Numbered from the stretch's first letter, positions 40,483 through 50,892 are shown. The stretch is 64,000 nt of DNA from Linderina pennispora (GCF_002104995.1 NW_024468254.1:496001-560000); one strand, 5' to 3'. The notes: a model not told the origin generated them from the sequence alone. Made by a program: numbers and translations.

Positions 40483-41394
40483 GCTTTGTAGGCTGTATAT
40501 GCCGGCTTTTATGTATTTGGAGGACTGTATATTCTTGATTTGCACTGTAAACGAATCTGACAAAAAGAACGAAAATGCTGCTTTGGAAGATAGGAGAATG
40601 TCCGAAGGGGCGTGCCGGTGTGCCTTTATATTGTCAAACGTGGGACATAGGCGGAGGGACAGTTGAGGCAAGCGATTCTACAATGTGTCCTTCACAACTG
40701 ACGACACCATGCGGCAGCACCTTCGGGTCCTTCCATCAGCCTAACCAGCAAATGGCCAACCTGGCTGCCAAATTTACTCTGCGGCTTATAAACGGAGCAC
40801 AGAAAGGTATTTAAAAGGGGTGCCCAATGGCGGCGGCGGTGGAGTAATGACCACAGAGGTGCATTAGATTCTCCTACTTGCGACAGAGTGTGAGGCGTAT
40901 ATCGCACGTCATCTGACATGCCCGTTCATAACACACATGCCCTCCTTTTTCGCCTGTTGCTGCTAGGTGGCAGGCATATTTGGCACATACAGCACTCGTT
41001 ATGGCCCTCATGTGGCCGTCCATGCCACTGCCGGCATGACGCTATCCCTCTTCTATCCACCGTAGCCAACCTGCTAATGTAAACCATTTTCGACACGAAA
41101 TCTTTCTGTGCCGTTGCAGGCGTGCCAGGCAGCATGGCGTGCACCAGCCCCCGCCCAGCACGAAAACAGGCTTAACCGCTGGTAATCTTCGTATTTTTGG
41201 TACCCGCGACCGCAATTAGCAATCCACCCCAGTGTGCTCCATACTCTTGGCTCTGGCCAAAAATACCTGGAAACTTTCATGCCAGCCTTTCCGCAGCCAT
41301 CGCTGTTGATGTCCTGCATTGCTGCATATTTTCCCTTCGCCCACCCCTACCGTCCTGCCCAAAGAGTCCACGCGACCACACTGGTGCAATCAGA
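40483..41394. other. Intergenic between the Cys-rich ORF and the Myb gene
   Basis: 912 bp. Holds the TATAAA at 40625-40630 (minus strand) of the small ORF, and a TTATAAAC near 40785 on the plus strand that lies too far from the Myb start to be its obvious promoter. The long open frame that extends upstream of 41395 has no ATG supporting an earlier Myb start. Confidence 0.4.
40625..40630 (-). promoter_or_regulatory. TATA box of the small Cys-rich ORF
   Basis: TATAAAGG on the minus strand; the first downstream ATG is the one at 40482. Confidence 0.4.
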
Positions 41395-42747
41395 ATGACG
41401 CACTTTATAAAGCCCGTATTTGGCGCTCCCTCGGTATTCCAGAGAATTGTCGCGCATACCCCCTTCCGCTGCATGACGACGCTGACCAGGCAGCGCATCA
41501 AATGGACAAAGGAGATGGATGAAACACTGCAACAACTAGTCGCCGAGCACGGCCACGCGTGGACCAGGATCGCCACCGCTCTCAGCCTCAAAGGCAAAGC
41601 CATGCACGTCCGAAGACGCTGGGAAAGCCTGCAGCCCATGACGCGCAGCATGTGGACTAAGGCCGAGGACGCAAAGCTTGCCAGGGCCATTACAAGTTTG
41701 ATGGCCCGAGACATCAGCCCCCAGGAGTATGGGTGGTGGGTCATGGTGGCAGAGGAGGTAGGGACGGGACGGACACCGCGCCAATGCCAGGCGAGGTGGA
41801 CAAAGACGCTGATACCGAGGCAGGGCAGGGTCCCGAGTGCTGTAAGATTTGACGGTATTGCTCTCTGGCACTGGACGCCAGACGAGGAGCAGCGGCTGCG
41901 GCAGACGATAAAATGCATAGAGACCGTAGCTGACCAGCCAGACGTAGTTGAGCAGTGCGAAAAGGACGAGCCTTGGCTACTGTTCTCGAAGAACACACCG
42001 CCACGCTACTTTTGGAACTTTGTTTCCAGCCAAGTCGGCCCCCGGACACCGGCCCAGTGCGTATCGAAGTGGTTCGCGCTGAACAGGTCAGCAAAATCGC
42101 AGGTGGCTTCAGAGATGACACGCGAGGACATTGTCCGGCTCGTCAAGTTCGTGCGCACACAGGACACCAAACGCTGGATCGAGTGGACGAAGAAGTTTCC
42201 TGGCTATACCTGGAAGCAGCTGTACAACGCCTATCGGAACTGGTGCACTCTCGAGCAAAGGTACAAAACAGACATGCTTTCAATCGATCCGCTAAGCATG
42301 ATCCAAGATTTTGACGGCCGCTCTGCAATGCGGCCCACAGACAGCAACGGGTACTACGACAAGGACGGAGAGCTGGTGAAGGTTACGTTTCCTGGGAAAG
42401 CCGGTCCTCTGGGGCCGTATATCCTGGCTCTAATGAAGTACTACCCGCCAGGGTCCCGCAGGGCTGGTTATGTTCAATCGTTTGCACGGCTCGGCAATGC
42501 TTCTGGCCTAGGCGCAGGCGGCCGAATGTCATCAGAGACCATGGATAAGCTGGTATCGGCCATCACCCGGTACCGCAATGACTGGGTGGGCATTTCGCGC
42601 GAAATGGGTCTACCGATCAGACAGTGCAGACGCCACGCCGACGCGCTGGCAAAGAGACTTGGCAGCGTGCAGCGTCTCATTACAGACCCTGAGCTGGAGG
42701 AGCTGGAGAAGCACACAAAGAAGCCTGATGGAGGCATAGAGCCGTGA
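41395..42747 (+). CDS. Multi-repeat Myb/SANT-like protein
   Basis: 450 aa, ATG at 41395. Three clear Myb-like repeats occur: IKWTKEMDETLQQLV...WTRIATAL...VRRRWESL (about 36-83), MWTKAEDAKLARAI...WWVMVAEEV...RQCQARWTKTL (about 86-142) and WHWTPDEEQRLRQTI...FWNFVSSQVG...QCVSKWF (about 162-232). Two weaker ones follow near 245-295 and 395-440 (MDKLVSAI...WVGISREMG...RQCRRHADAL). Likely binds DNA. The first about 35 residues lack acidic residues and are rich in Phe, Arg, Thr and Ser, so a mitochondrial presequence is possible; a nuclear location is the default. Stop codons of this gene and TFIP11 are one base apart. Confidence 0.8.
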   Translation: MTHFIKPVFGAPSVFQRIVAHTPFRCMTTLTRQRIKWTKEMDETLQQLVAEHGHAWTRIATALSLKGKAMHVRRRWESLQPMTRSMWTKAEDAKLARAITSLMARDISPQEYGWWVMVAEEVGTGRTPRQCQARWTKTLIPRQGRVPSAVRFDGIALWHWTPDEEQRLRQTIKCIETVADQPDVVEQCEKDEPWLLFSKNTPPRYFWNFVSSQVGPRTPAQCVSKWFALNRSAKSQVASEMTREDIVRLVKFVRTQDTKRWIEWTKKFPGYTWKQLYNAYRNWCTLEQRYKTDMLSIDPLSMIQDFDGRSAMRPTDSNGYYDKDGELVKVTFPGKAGPLGPYILALMKYYPPGSRRAGYVQSFARLGNASGLGAGGRMSSETMDKLVSAITRYRNDWVGISREMGLPIRQCRRHADALAKRLGSVQRLITDPELEELEKHTKKPDGGIEP

Positions 42748-42748
42748 T

Positions 42749-44938
42749 TTATTCTTGTGTTGACCCCCGTAATGACATTGCGTAAGACATATACACCAGC
42801 GGCTTGCGGAACTCTTGCTGTACCTCACTCCGCTCAAAGATCTCCTGCGGGTACAGGCTCTTCCAGGCCCAGTACCAGTCGGCGATCTCGGCGTAATTGG
42901 CTCCTGGATCTGACAACCACCTACGCAAGTAGTCTATAAAGCCATTGAGAACACCTCTGCGCACCACTGCAAACCACGGTGCAAACGGCAAGAGCGAATG
43001 CCACTTTAGCACAACCTTGAATGGCCAGACGACCTGCCTCTGCGCATCAAACCGGAACTCTGCACGCAGCATGTCCTCGAGCCGTGATGACACCTTTGTG
43101 CTTAGCCTGCGCAAATCTTTGCCATCGAAAACCTCCATCCACGGCGACACTAGCGCCATGATATCACTATTGTTCTCCTTGGATGGTGTCCACTTGTCCA
43201 AGGCTGTGCACAGCTTGCTGCGGATGGCTGTCAGCAGAGCGTCGTGGTCATGAATCAATGGCAGCCAAGGGAGCAAAATGCGGTCAATGCGTAGGTCGGC
43301 GAGTGCTGCAGCTCGGTCGTCAGAAGGCTTATCCTGCATCTGTCGATACCGCTCCATGATCAGCCGAGGGCTGATATTGTCGACAAACTGCTGTAGAACC
43401 GTAGAAATGTCGTCAGCAACAACTTGCACAAGTACTGGTGGCAGCCCATCAAGGATTTGTACCAGATCGTCGGTCAGCGGGTCCCACTGGCTGTGCAAAA
43501 ACTGCCTTAGACGCGGCACTGCCGTCCGGTTAAGCAGCGACTCGACCGGTGTCATCTCCTCAGCCAGCGAATCAGCCTCATTAACCGATGTGTATCTTAG
43601 TATCGGGCTGACTATGCGGGCAATCAGCTCTGGATGGCCAGTCGGCTCCCAGGCTCGGAATATCCGGGTATAGTGGCTATAGAGTGTGCTGGTCACAATC
43701 TTCTCCAGCGACAGCTCTGTCCACACGTCGAACCCGCTGGTCTCTTGCGCATGCCTGGCCGTCTCATATATACGCTCGTGCGCCATAAATAGTTCCGCTA
43801 GATCATCCGCTGCCAACTCTGCCGACTCGACACTTGTCTCGCTAGACACGCTGAGCACGCTTGCGACTCCCTCCTTCATTGCCCGCAGATGGTCGATTCT
43901 TGCCTTCCGCTGAGCAGTGCCTAAAGTCAATGCCTGCATCTCCTGCTGCAGTCCTGCCAGCCGCCTCCTCTCAATCTCCTTTTCGCGCACCAGCGAATCC
44001 TGCCGGCTCAGCGCCAGATCGAGCCCTAGCCGCACTTCATTTGCCAGCTTATCCTTTGCCTTGACATCGGGCCTCTTTGCTGCCAGTTCAGCCATCGATC
44101 CAACCTCTGTGTTCGTCGTCATATCAACAAAGATATCTCTGAATGTCTGCTCGGTCGTCGCTTGCAGCTCATCCAAGGTCTTGTACTGTGTCTTCTTGCG
44201 TGGACCCACCCTGTGTCCGTCAGCACGTGGCGTTGACGTTCCACTCTGCGGCCTCGAGCCCCGGCCTTTAGCCTGCGGCTTGTGTCTAGGTTTCTCGCTC
44301 TGTGGCCTTTCGCTGCCACTGTACGAGATTCCCTCGCCAGCCCGCCGCAATGTCACTTCGACAGGCTCGATGCGGCCCTCGCCGTGCTTTCCCAGGCCCT
44401 CGCCGTGCTTGTAGCCCATCTTTTCCATCATTGACCAGACTGTGGAATTGGCAAACTTGCCAAAATCCTTGCTCGGCGCGGCGCGCACCGGCTTCTTGGC
44501 CACCTCCTCTTCGTCGCTCGATTCAGGGTCGCTGGATGAATCGCTGGATGAATCCCTGCTACTTGACTCGCTCGAGGAATCGTCTGTGGTGTCTGCTGTG
44601 TCCTTTCCTTTCGTGGGTGATGGTCTTGTGTGCCTTGTTTCCGTGGTAGTAGACTGCTTTTCTACACCAGGTGCATCTTCTAACGGGTCGACTACATCCA
44701 TGTCTTCAGTGCTTCCACCAGGTACGAACCCAACTGGTTTTAGAGGGTTGATGTGGGAGATGCGGTGCATTGCTTGGTCAGAATCGGCAGCACCTTCAGC
44801 CCAAACGCCAAGCATCTGCTCTTCCCTAGTCTTCTGGCCGCGGCGCTGAGACAGCAGCTTTGCCTCATTGTACGCCTCTTCGTCAGAACTATCGTCAAAC
44901 CCAAGGGCGGGTCGCTCGTCGTCGCCGTTCGTATGCAT
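42749..44938 (-). CDS. TFIP11: G-patch splicing factor TFIP11/Ntr1 family
   Basis: 729 aa, single exon. The N-terminal LGFDDSSDEE and a Ser/Asp-rich stretch precede a G-patch at about 156-205 (KFANSTVWSMMEKMGYKHGEGLGKHGEGRIEPV). A GCFC-type C-terminal region follows (FDVWTELSLEKIVTSTLYSHYTRIFRAWEP, LPWLPLIHDHDALLTAIRSKL, WPFKVVLKWHSLLPFAPWFAVV). This order is that of human TFIP11 and yeast Ntr1/Spp382, which recruit and activate the DEAH helicase Prp43/DHX15 to disassemble the intron-lariat spliceosome in the nucleus. The G-patch is the helicase-binding part. Confidence 0.95.
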   Translation of the reverse strand: MHTNGDDERPALGFDDSSDEEAYNEAKLLSQRRGQKTREEQMLGVWAEGAADSDQAMHRISHINPLKPVGFVPGGSTEDMDVVDPLEDAPGVEKQSTTTETRHTRPSPTKGKDTADTTDDSSSESSSRDSSSDSSSDPESSDEEEVAKKPVRAAPSKDFGKFANSTVWSMMEKMGYKHGEGLGKHGEGRIEPVEVTLRRAGEGISYSGSERPQSEKPRHKPQAKGRGSRPQSGTSTPRADGHRVGPRKKTQYKTLDELQATTEQTFRDIFVDMTTNTEVGSMAELAAKRPDVKAKDKLANEVRLGLDLALSRQDSLVREKEIERRRLAGLQQEMQALTLGTAQRKARIDHLRAMKEGVASVLSVSSETSVESAELAADDLAELFMAHERIYETARHAQETSGFDVWTELSLEKIVTSTLYSHYTRIFRAWEPTGHPELIARIVSPILRYTSVNEADSLAEEMTPVESLLNRTAVPRLRQFLHSQWDPLTDDLVQILDGLPPVLVQVVADDISTVLQQFVDNISPRLIMERYRQMQDKPSDDRAAALADLRIDRILLPWLPLIHDHDALLTAIRSKLCTALDKWTPSKENNSDIMALVSPWMEVFDGKDLRRLSTKVSSRLEDMLRAEFRFDAQRQVVWPFKVVLKWHSLLPFAPWFAVVRRGVLNGFIDYLRRWLSDPGANYAEIADWYWAWKSLYPQEIFERSEVQQEFRKPLVYMSYAMSLRGSTQE

Positions 44939-45159
44939 AAATTGTGTAGTGGTTAATATCTAGCGCGCATCGCATCGTGGGGCACATGCCTATTAAAAAT
45001 CAATGGATCGGAAAATATACCAGTCGCACATTCTGATCGAGATATGGTACAACAGCACACACTCCTGTCCACAACATAGGCACCCCCACATGCGACACCA
45101 CATGAATGCGGAACGATATAAATTTGAAAACAACTAGAGACACGAAGGGCAAAAACAGT

Positions 45160-46488
45160 TTAGTTGGCGTTGGCCGGGTTGGTCAGCTTGCGGATAGTCG
45201 AAGGACCCTTCCAGGTGCCCTTGACCATCGAGTTCCAGTAGACCGAGGGCAGAGCCTCGGCGGTGAGCCAGTACGAGAAGGCGTGCTCGTTGGCCTGGTT
45301 GAAGAAGAAGGTCTCGTGCGGAGTACCGGTGTAGCCAGAGAACTCGGCCAGCACCAGCTTGTGCTTGCCAGTGACCAGTGGGCACGAAGTATAGCCGTTG
45401 TACTCGACAGCAGGGACGTCCTTGCCCTGGATCTGGTTCAGCAGGTTCTGCTTGAGCACGTGCGACTGGGCAGCGGCGGCAGCGGCAGTCTTGGAGGTCG
45501 GCAGCGACGAGCAGTCACCAAGCGAGTACACGTTGGAGTACTTGTTGTGCTGCAGCGTGGCCTGGTTGACATCGACATAGCCGGCAGCATTGGCGATCTT
45601 GCTGTTCTTGATGAAGTCGAAGGGCTTCATCGGCGGAGTGACGTGCAGGAACTCGTACGGGACAGTGACGGTCTCGCCGGCATTGGGGCCGCTGCCGAGC
45701 ACCTTGAAGGTAGCCTTCTTGTTGGCGCCATCGACCTCGACCAGATCGTGGAACAGGTTGACATTGACGTCGCGGCTCTTGGCAATTCCGTTCATCGCGT
45801 TAGCATACTTGTCGATGGCGAAGATCTTGCCCAGGGCGGTGTAGTAGTTAACGTTGACCTTGTCGCGGATGCCCTTCTCGCGGAACATCTCGTCGGCCAG
45901 ATACGCAATCTTCTGCGGCGCACCAGCGCACTTGATCGGGGTCGCCGGCATTGTGAACAGCGCATTGCCGCCCTGGACATTCTGCAGGAACTCGTGCGTT
46001 TTCTCCACATACTGCGGCGAGTAGTTGCTTGCAACGCCGTTCTTGCCAATCGCCTGCTCCAGACCCTTGATGCCGCCAAAGTTCAGCTCAATGCCCGCTG
46101 CGACCACCAGGTAATCATACGACACCTTGGAGCCGTCGGCCAGAGTCACCGTGTTGGCCTCCGGGTCGATCTCGGCCGCGGCCTGCTGGATCCACTTGGC
46201 ATTCCCGTCGATCAGCTCACCCATCGGCCGGTGGGTCTCGCTGAAGTCCTTGAGGCCGCCACCGACAAAGGTAAACAGCGGCTGCTGGTAGTGCACGGCG
46301 GACGGCTCAATCACTGCCACCTCGTTCTTTCCCAGCTTCTGCGCCAGCGTCGAGGACACAGCCAGGCCAGCGGCACCGCCGCCCACAACAACAAGCTTGT
46401 AGGACGATGCGGCGGCAGCAGTAGATGAGAACCGCACCCAGTTGTGGCGGAACGCGGAGCGTGTGGCGAGCTTCGTAGCAGCAAACAT
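45160..46488 (-). CDS. SQOR: Sulfide:quinone oxidoreductase, mitochondrial
   Basis: 442 aa, ATG at 46488 (MFAATKLATRSAFRH), with a basic, Ser/Ala-rich presequence of about 28 residues. The FAD-binding GGGAAGLAV motif, HYQQPLFTFVGGGL, the redox Cys in MPATPIKCAGAPQKI and the Cys in YTSCPLVTGKHKLVL, plus YSLGDCSSLPTSKTAAA, match SQOR and S. pombe Hmt2. The enzyme oxidises sulfide, passes electrons to ubiquinone in the inner mitochondrial membrane and forms a persulfide product. It links sulfide detoxification to the respiratory chain (QCR8 belongs to the next complex). Confidence 0.94.
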   Translation of the reverse strand: MFAATKLATRSAFRHNWVRFSSTAAAASSYKLVVVGGGAAGLAVSSTLAQKLGKNEVAVIEPSAVHYQQPLFTFVGGGLKDFSETHRPMGELIDGNAKWIQQAAAEIDPEANTVTLADGSKVSYDYLVVAAGIELNFGGIKGLEQAIGKNGVASNYSPQYVEKTHEFLQNVQGGNALFTMPATPIKCAGAPQKIAYLADEMFREKGIRDKVNVNYYTALGKIFAIDKYANAMNGIAKSRDVNVNLFHDLVEVDGANKKATFKVLGSGPNAGETVTVPYEFLHVTPPMKPFDFIKNSKIANAAGYVDVNQATLQHNKYSNVYSLGDCSSLPTSKTAAAAAAQSHVLKQNLLNQIQGKDVPAVEYNGYTSCPLVTGKHKLVLAEFSGYTGTPHETFFFNQANEHAFSYWLTAEALPSVYWNSMVKGTWKGPSTIRKLTNPANAN

Positions 46489-46825
46489 ACTGAGCAATTC
46501 GATTTGGGAAATGGACAAGGAAGAGAGATTCGGTGGAAATTAGGCTGACGGCATGCGCGGGGAGATAGGGACTGCCTTTTAAACCTCTCAGCGCTGCACA
46601 GCAAGGCCTGAATCCCCCCAAAAAGGTCCAAAATCACAGCGGAGGTGGGGTTGATCATTGTAGCGTAGAGCAGCTGTTCCCTGGCTGACTCGGCTATGGC
46701 TGCTTGCAGGCCGTCTCCCCTGGCTCGGCGATGGCGCCATCGGCCCTTTCTATGGCGAACCCAACCAGAACCACTACTCTGCTGCATCCAAGAACCGGTT
46801 ATTTTATTGATTCTCTCTTTTTTAG
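46489..46825. promoter_or_regulatory. Upstream of SQOR, downstream of IPI1
   Basis: 337 bp between the IPI1 stop and the SQOR start, both on the minus strand. It must contain the SQOR promoter and the IPI1 3' end. No specific motif identified. Confidence 0.4.
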
Positions 46826-48847
46826 TCAGCACACGGCAGGCGCGGCCACGAGCTCGTCAAGCAGGGCTTTGACTCTGCCGCCCGCAATGCCATCTTGGCA
46901 CGCTTGCATGGCTTGTGCCAGCCTCTCCGATCGCCGCGGGCAGTAGTGGACTGTCTCAAGAACCGCGCACTGTAGATCACTCGGGTACTGCTTGAACGGC
47001 CCAAACACCGTCCCCTTGCTTGGCACTGTCACGCAGAACAGCGTCACTAGGCTGGACTGCAGTGTGTCGACCTGCTGCGCATCCAGCAGCCTGGTGCGCT
47101 GGTTAATAAGCCGCAGCGTCTCAATGGCCGCCCGACTGGCAGCAAAATTCTTGTCGCGCAGCTGCCACAGCAGCTTAGGCAGACCCAGCGCCCAGCCCGC
47201 CAGCATCCCCGATAGCTGGCCCTGCGTGCCCACAACAACACGGTCTGTAGAAGCCCTGGACCACTGGATCTCGATGATGGATCGCAGGAACCGGATGCAC
47301 AGCGTCTTGTTGGCTGACGCTAACGGGCACACGTCGGCATAGTGGATCACGGCCACTAGCAGCTTATCGGCATACTTGTTGTTGCCGCCGTGCACCAAGC
47401 GCCAGACCACCGGCAGCAGCTCGACAAAGTGCTCGTGCCGGAACGAAGCGCTGACCTGAACCTGCGTCTTGCCCAGCTTGAATCCGAGCGTGGCGAGAAT
47501 GAACTTGACGCAGCGCTTGGTCCACTTGCCGACCTCGGCCACCGCCTTCTCGTTGGAACTCTCGGCTGCACCCGACCTGAGCAGCGCAACCAGTTCGCAC
47601 ACCCTGATGTTCATCGCCAGCAGCGACTCTTCGACTACACTGTTGCCAACATAAGCACCGCCAAATGGGAAATGCACCATGCATTGCCGCGCAAACGCAA
47701 ACAGCTGCGTGTCGGCGAGCGGAATGCCGTCCTGGTACGATGCCTGCCATAGTGTCCGTAGAATCCGCATCACAAATCCGCACAGATCCAGCGACTGGTC
47801 GTCTGAAATCTGGTTCGTACCAAACATGGTCGACGACTCCATCCATGTCGCTTGCAGGAACTGGAACAGCCTCGTAAATGCCTCCTTGCTCTGCGCCCGA
47901 ATCGCCGCATTGGCATCGCCGCTGGTTGCATCAGACAACGCACCGACTCCGACACTTTCGCCAAACAGATTAAGATGCGCAAAGGGCGCCGGCGTATTTG
48001 GATAGAAGTACAGGCTGCTGTCTGGGTACTGCCACGAGTGGTGTTCCTCATCATCTCTGCTTTGGTGGGATGGGTCCTGCACATCTGGCGACATAAACCC
48101 GAGTGGATCGTCGCTTCTGAGCAGCGGATCTGTGTAGGCTTTCAGGTAGTTATAGCAGCTACGCATAATATCAAGCCGATTTCCCTTGGTCAGTAGACTA
48201 GCCCGCGAATTCAGCGATGCCGAGCCTCGCGCTTCTTCATTAGACTGCGTGCTGGTTTCCAGCAGGCTGAAGAAATTGGGCAGAATTTTTGATGCATACT
48301 GCGACAGGTCTTGCGGAGCCAGCTCAATCAGCAGGTTCAGGAACTTTACTGCGTCGGATCGGATATCGTCCAGAATATGCGTCATGCCCGAACAAGTGAA
48401 AATGACCATCAACGGCATGAACGGCGCCAATTCGCGTCGCGGGATATCAGGCAGATATGTCGAGTAAAGCTTCAGCAATACCCTGCGCACCGCCGGTTCA
48501 TTATCCACGATTAGCTTCACTGTCCCGTCGACAATCGATCCAAGCTCTGTGTTCAGTACCTCTGGGTGGAGCGACAGAAAATCGGTCAGGCCCAGGACTG
48601 CGTCCTTGCGATTCACTGCACTATAATGCCGCATCTGTGTCAGCACATCCTTGAGCGTCAGTTTGCGCGAGTTTGTCAGAGCTGCTGTCTTGTCAGCCGT
48701 AATCGATTGGGCTCCGAGCGTGATCGACTTTGACGTGAACGACGTGTCGGTCGCATTAGTCGGCGGTGCCTTCTTTTTGCCGACCTTCAGCTTGACCTTC
48801 TTAAAGTCCTCTGCCTTTCTCTGCTTCTTCTTCGATGCCTTGGGCAT
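46826..48847 (-). CDS. IPI1: Pre-rRNA processing protein Ipi1/TEX10
   Basis: 673 aa. A Lys-rich start (MPKASKKKQRKAEDFKKVKLKVGKKK) precedes the conserved Ipi1 block TLKDVLTQMRHYSAVNRKDAVLGLTDFLSLHPEVL and helical HEAT-like repeats to the end. In yeast, Ipi1 works with Rix1 (Ipi2) and Ipi3 in the complex that accompanies pre-60S particles and Rea1, and is also linked to replication; the animal homolog is TEX10. The length lies between yeast Ipi1 (short) and TEX10 (long), as in many fungi. Nuclear location is inferred. Confidence 0.92.
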   Translation of the reverse strand: MPKASKKKQRKAEDFKKVKLKVGKKKAPPTNATDTSFTSKSITLGAQSITADKTAALTNSRKLTLKDVLTQMRHYSAVNRKDAVLGLTDFLSLHPEVLNTELGSIVDGTVKLIVDNEPAVRRVLLKLYSTYLPDIPRRELAPFMPLMVIFTCSGMTHILDDIRSDAVKFLNLLIELAPQDLSQYASKILPNFFSLLETSTQSNEEARGSASLNSRASLLTKGNRLDIMRSCYNYLKAYTDPLLRSDDPLGFMSPDVQDPSHQSRDDEEHHSWQYPDSSLYFYPNTPAPFAHLNLFGESVGVGALSDATSGDANAAIRAQSKEAFTRLFQFLQATWMESSTMFGTNQISDDQSLDLCGFVMRILRTLWQASYQDGIPLADTQLFAFARQCMVHFPFGGAYVGNSVVEESLLAMNIRVCELVALLRSGAAESSNEKAVAEVGKWTKRCVKFILATLGFKLGKTQVQVSASFRHEHFVELLPVVWRLVHGGNNKYADKLLVAVIHYADVCPLASANKTLCIRFLRSIIEIQWSRASTDRVVVGTQGQLSGMLAGWALGLPKLLWQLRDKNFAASRAAIETLRLINQRTRLLDAQQVDTLQSSLVTLFCVTVPSKGTVFGPFKQYPSDLQCAVLETVHYCPRRSERLAQAMQACQDGIAGGRVKALLDELVAAPAVC

Positions 48848-49096
48848 TTTTCTGTAATGTAAAGGTGCGTAAAAATATACGAGTTAAAGACAGCCAGTTC
48901 AAATTTTTTTTGAAGAAATGGCAATCGAAAAAGCTCTAGGTACTGGTAATCCTGTCCTGTGATCAATTATAATTGTAATCGGTTCGGCATGACGCATGTC
49001 TAAAACCCTCAAACACATTGGAGCCTACCTCTACAGCAATATGCGTAACACTGAACTACCAGCTGCATTGCTTTGACTAAAGTCTGTATTGAATAT

Positions 49097-50488
49097 TCAT
49101 ACCTTGGAAAAGAAAGAGACCTTGGTCCTGCGAACAACTATGATGCGCAATGCTGTATAGCACACAGATGCTAACGCAAAGCATGCGCCAGCCCATGCAG
49201 TCACAGCTGTAAACCTATTGAGCGGGCGGTCATAGGTTTCGTAAAGGGTGCCCTGCACTGGAATTCCAATAAGCACGCCAATCCCACAGCACGCCATGCT
49301 CAACCCAGCTGATGTAGCAATGACATGTGTGCCGAATTCTTTCGCCAGAATATCCGTGTTAATTGCCAGATAGATTGATGATAAAGCACCAAACATGGCA
49401 CTAAACACAAAGTAGCCTGCAATTGTCTTGACCCCTTGCAGGAATACAAATATCAGAACAAAAGATATAATGTTCGATAGCATGTTGGCAGTGAGAGGGC
49501 CGAGCACAGCTGAAAGGGGGCTAGATAAAATGCATCCAGCCGCTATACCTGCGTTGAGCATCAAAACAATATCTGACGAGGTTGCCCTAGACCCACCCCC
49601 CATGGCAACAGCTGTTGGCACGTAAAGAGTCGGCTCATAGCCTCCCATGTTGACAAGTGTAACGGCACTACTAATACATAGGAATCGCACATCTTTGCAT
49701 AGGGAATAGAGAAGTTTTGTGTTACTGTTCCTTGATGCAGAAACACGACGCTTATAGATGAGAGACATGGATCCGCTCACTGAAGCAACAAGCAGCCCCA
49801 GCACGCGCAGCGACCAGCGGTAGCCGATATTACCCATCATAATCTGAGCTGCCCCCGTCAGTACCATTCCTCCGAGTCCACACCCCGATACAGCGATGCC
49901 TGTTGCCAGAATCCGATGTTTGACATGCCACTGAGCAACGATTGACATGGATGGAGAGAGGATGAGGGCTGATCCCAATCCAAGCATGATACCCTGCGCA
50001 AGAATCAGCTGCCATAGTGTATGTGCAAATGACGCAAGAATCAATGCCACGCCACACATTATCGCTCCTGCAAAACAGGTGATACGGAACCCAAACTTGT
50101 CGGTTAGTTTGCCCGTCACAATTGACCCGAAGCACATGCAGAATGTGCTCAATGTTGATATCCAGGAGATAGCAACCGCAGAGTCGTCCCGGTACAGGTC
50201 GTTTAGGTAATACTCTTGGTATACCCCAAAGGCGTTTTGTATGCCGATGGCAGATGCCATATTACAGAATGAAGCGGCAGCAATGAACCACGCGTATTTG
50301 GCATCAGGGGGCGCGAATTCAACTATTTCATCGCTGCTATGAGAACAATTTCCCGCATGCTCTTCCTCAGCTGCACCTTTGTCTGTGAGTGAATCCTGAT
50401 CATGCAAATGACTGCTGCTGGACTTGGTTTTGATGTGTATCTCGTAGCTCATCAGAGAGACAGTGTCGGGTGTGCTAATAAGAGTCAT
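49097..50488 (-). CDS. MCT-like MFS transporter, paralog D
   Basis: 463 aa from the ATG at 50488; a second Met (MSYEIHIK) follows 13 codons later and the upstream frame has only a GTG. FAPPDAKYAWFIA, NAFGVYQEYYLNDLYRDDS, TGKLTDKFGFR, SPSMSIVAQWHVKHR and a YKRRVSASRNSN central loop are present. It is close to paralogs A, B and E but has diverged further in DNA. A Met- and Gly-containing stretch (AMGGGSRATSSD) replaces AVKETGMRSTASN. All twelve hydrophobic segments are intact. Substrate unknown. Confidence 0.9.
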   Translation of the reverse strand: MTLISTPDTVSLMSYEIHIKTKSSSSHLHDQDSLTDKGAAEEEHAGNCSHSSDEIVEFAPPDAKYAWFIAAASFCNMASAIGIQNAFGVYQEYYLNDLYRDDSAVAISWISTLSTFCMCFGSIVTGKLTDKFGFRITCFAGAIMCGVALILASFAHTLWQLILAQGIMLGLGSALILSPSMSIVAQWHVKHRILATGIAVSGCGLGGMVLTGAAQIMMGNIGYRWSLRVLGLLVASVSGSMSLIYKRRVSASRNSNTKLLYSLCKDVRFLCISSAVTLVNMGGYEPTLYVPTAVAMGGGSRATSSDIVLMLNAGIAAGCILSSPLSAVLGPLTANMLSNIISFVLIFVFLQGVKTIAGYFVFSAMFGALSSIYLAINTDILAKEFGTHVIATSAGLSMACCGIGVLIGIPVQGTLYETYDRPLNRFTAVTAWAGACFALASVCYTALRIIVVRRTKVSFFSKV

Positions 50489-50892
50489 AATACAATAAAT
50501 ATAGTAAATATTGTGAGGGATATAAAGGCGGCAGTATATGCAATCTGAAGTTGAACGGTGGGTGCAGTGACTCCTGAAGCTAAATTTCACAAGCTTTTGG
50601 ATGCATTCGTTTTGGACCAGACAAAATGTTACGCTTCAAGGTTTTCATTTATATAAATGATTTGTTAGGAGTGGATAGTCAGTAGACAGCCGTTTCTGGA
50701 TTATACAGGCTTGGTTGCGCAGTGGTAAATATTATTCAAATAAAGTAAGGTAGTAGCACCAGCATTGAAGAATCCATAGTTTTACTTTCTACCATGATAT
50801 CTACTGGTATGCTCTTGATGAGTGGGTTCCTTGATATATAGCTAATTTTAAGCATGTTTCATGGGTTGATACCAGAAATATATTAGAAGACT
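50489..50892. other. Intergenic between MCT paralogs D and E
   Basis: 404 bp, A/T-rich, containing the paralog D promoter and the paralog E 3' end. No tRNA or repeat could be supported. Confidence 0.4.

Noticed and set aside
45106-46428. 440-aa plus-strand ORF
   Set aside because: Antisense shadow of the sulfide:quinone oxidoreductase gene.
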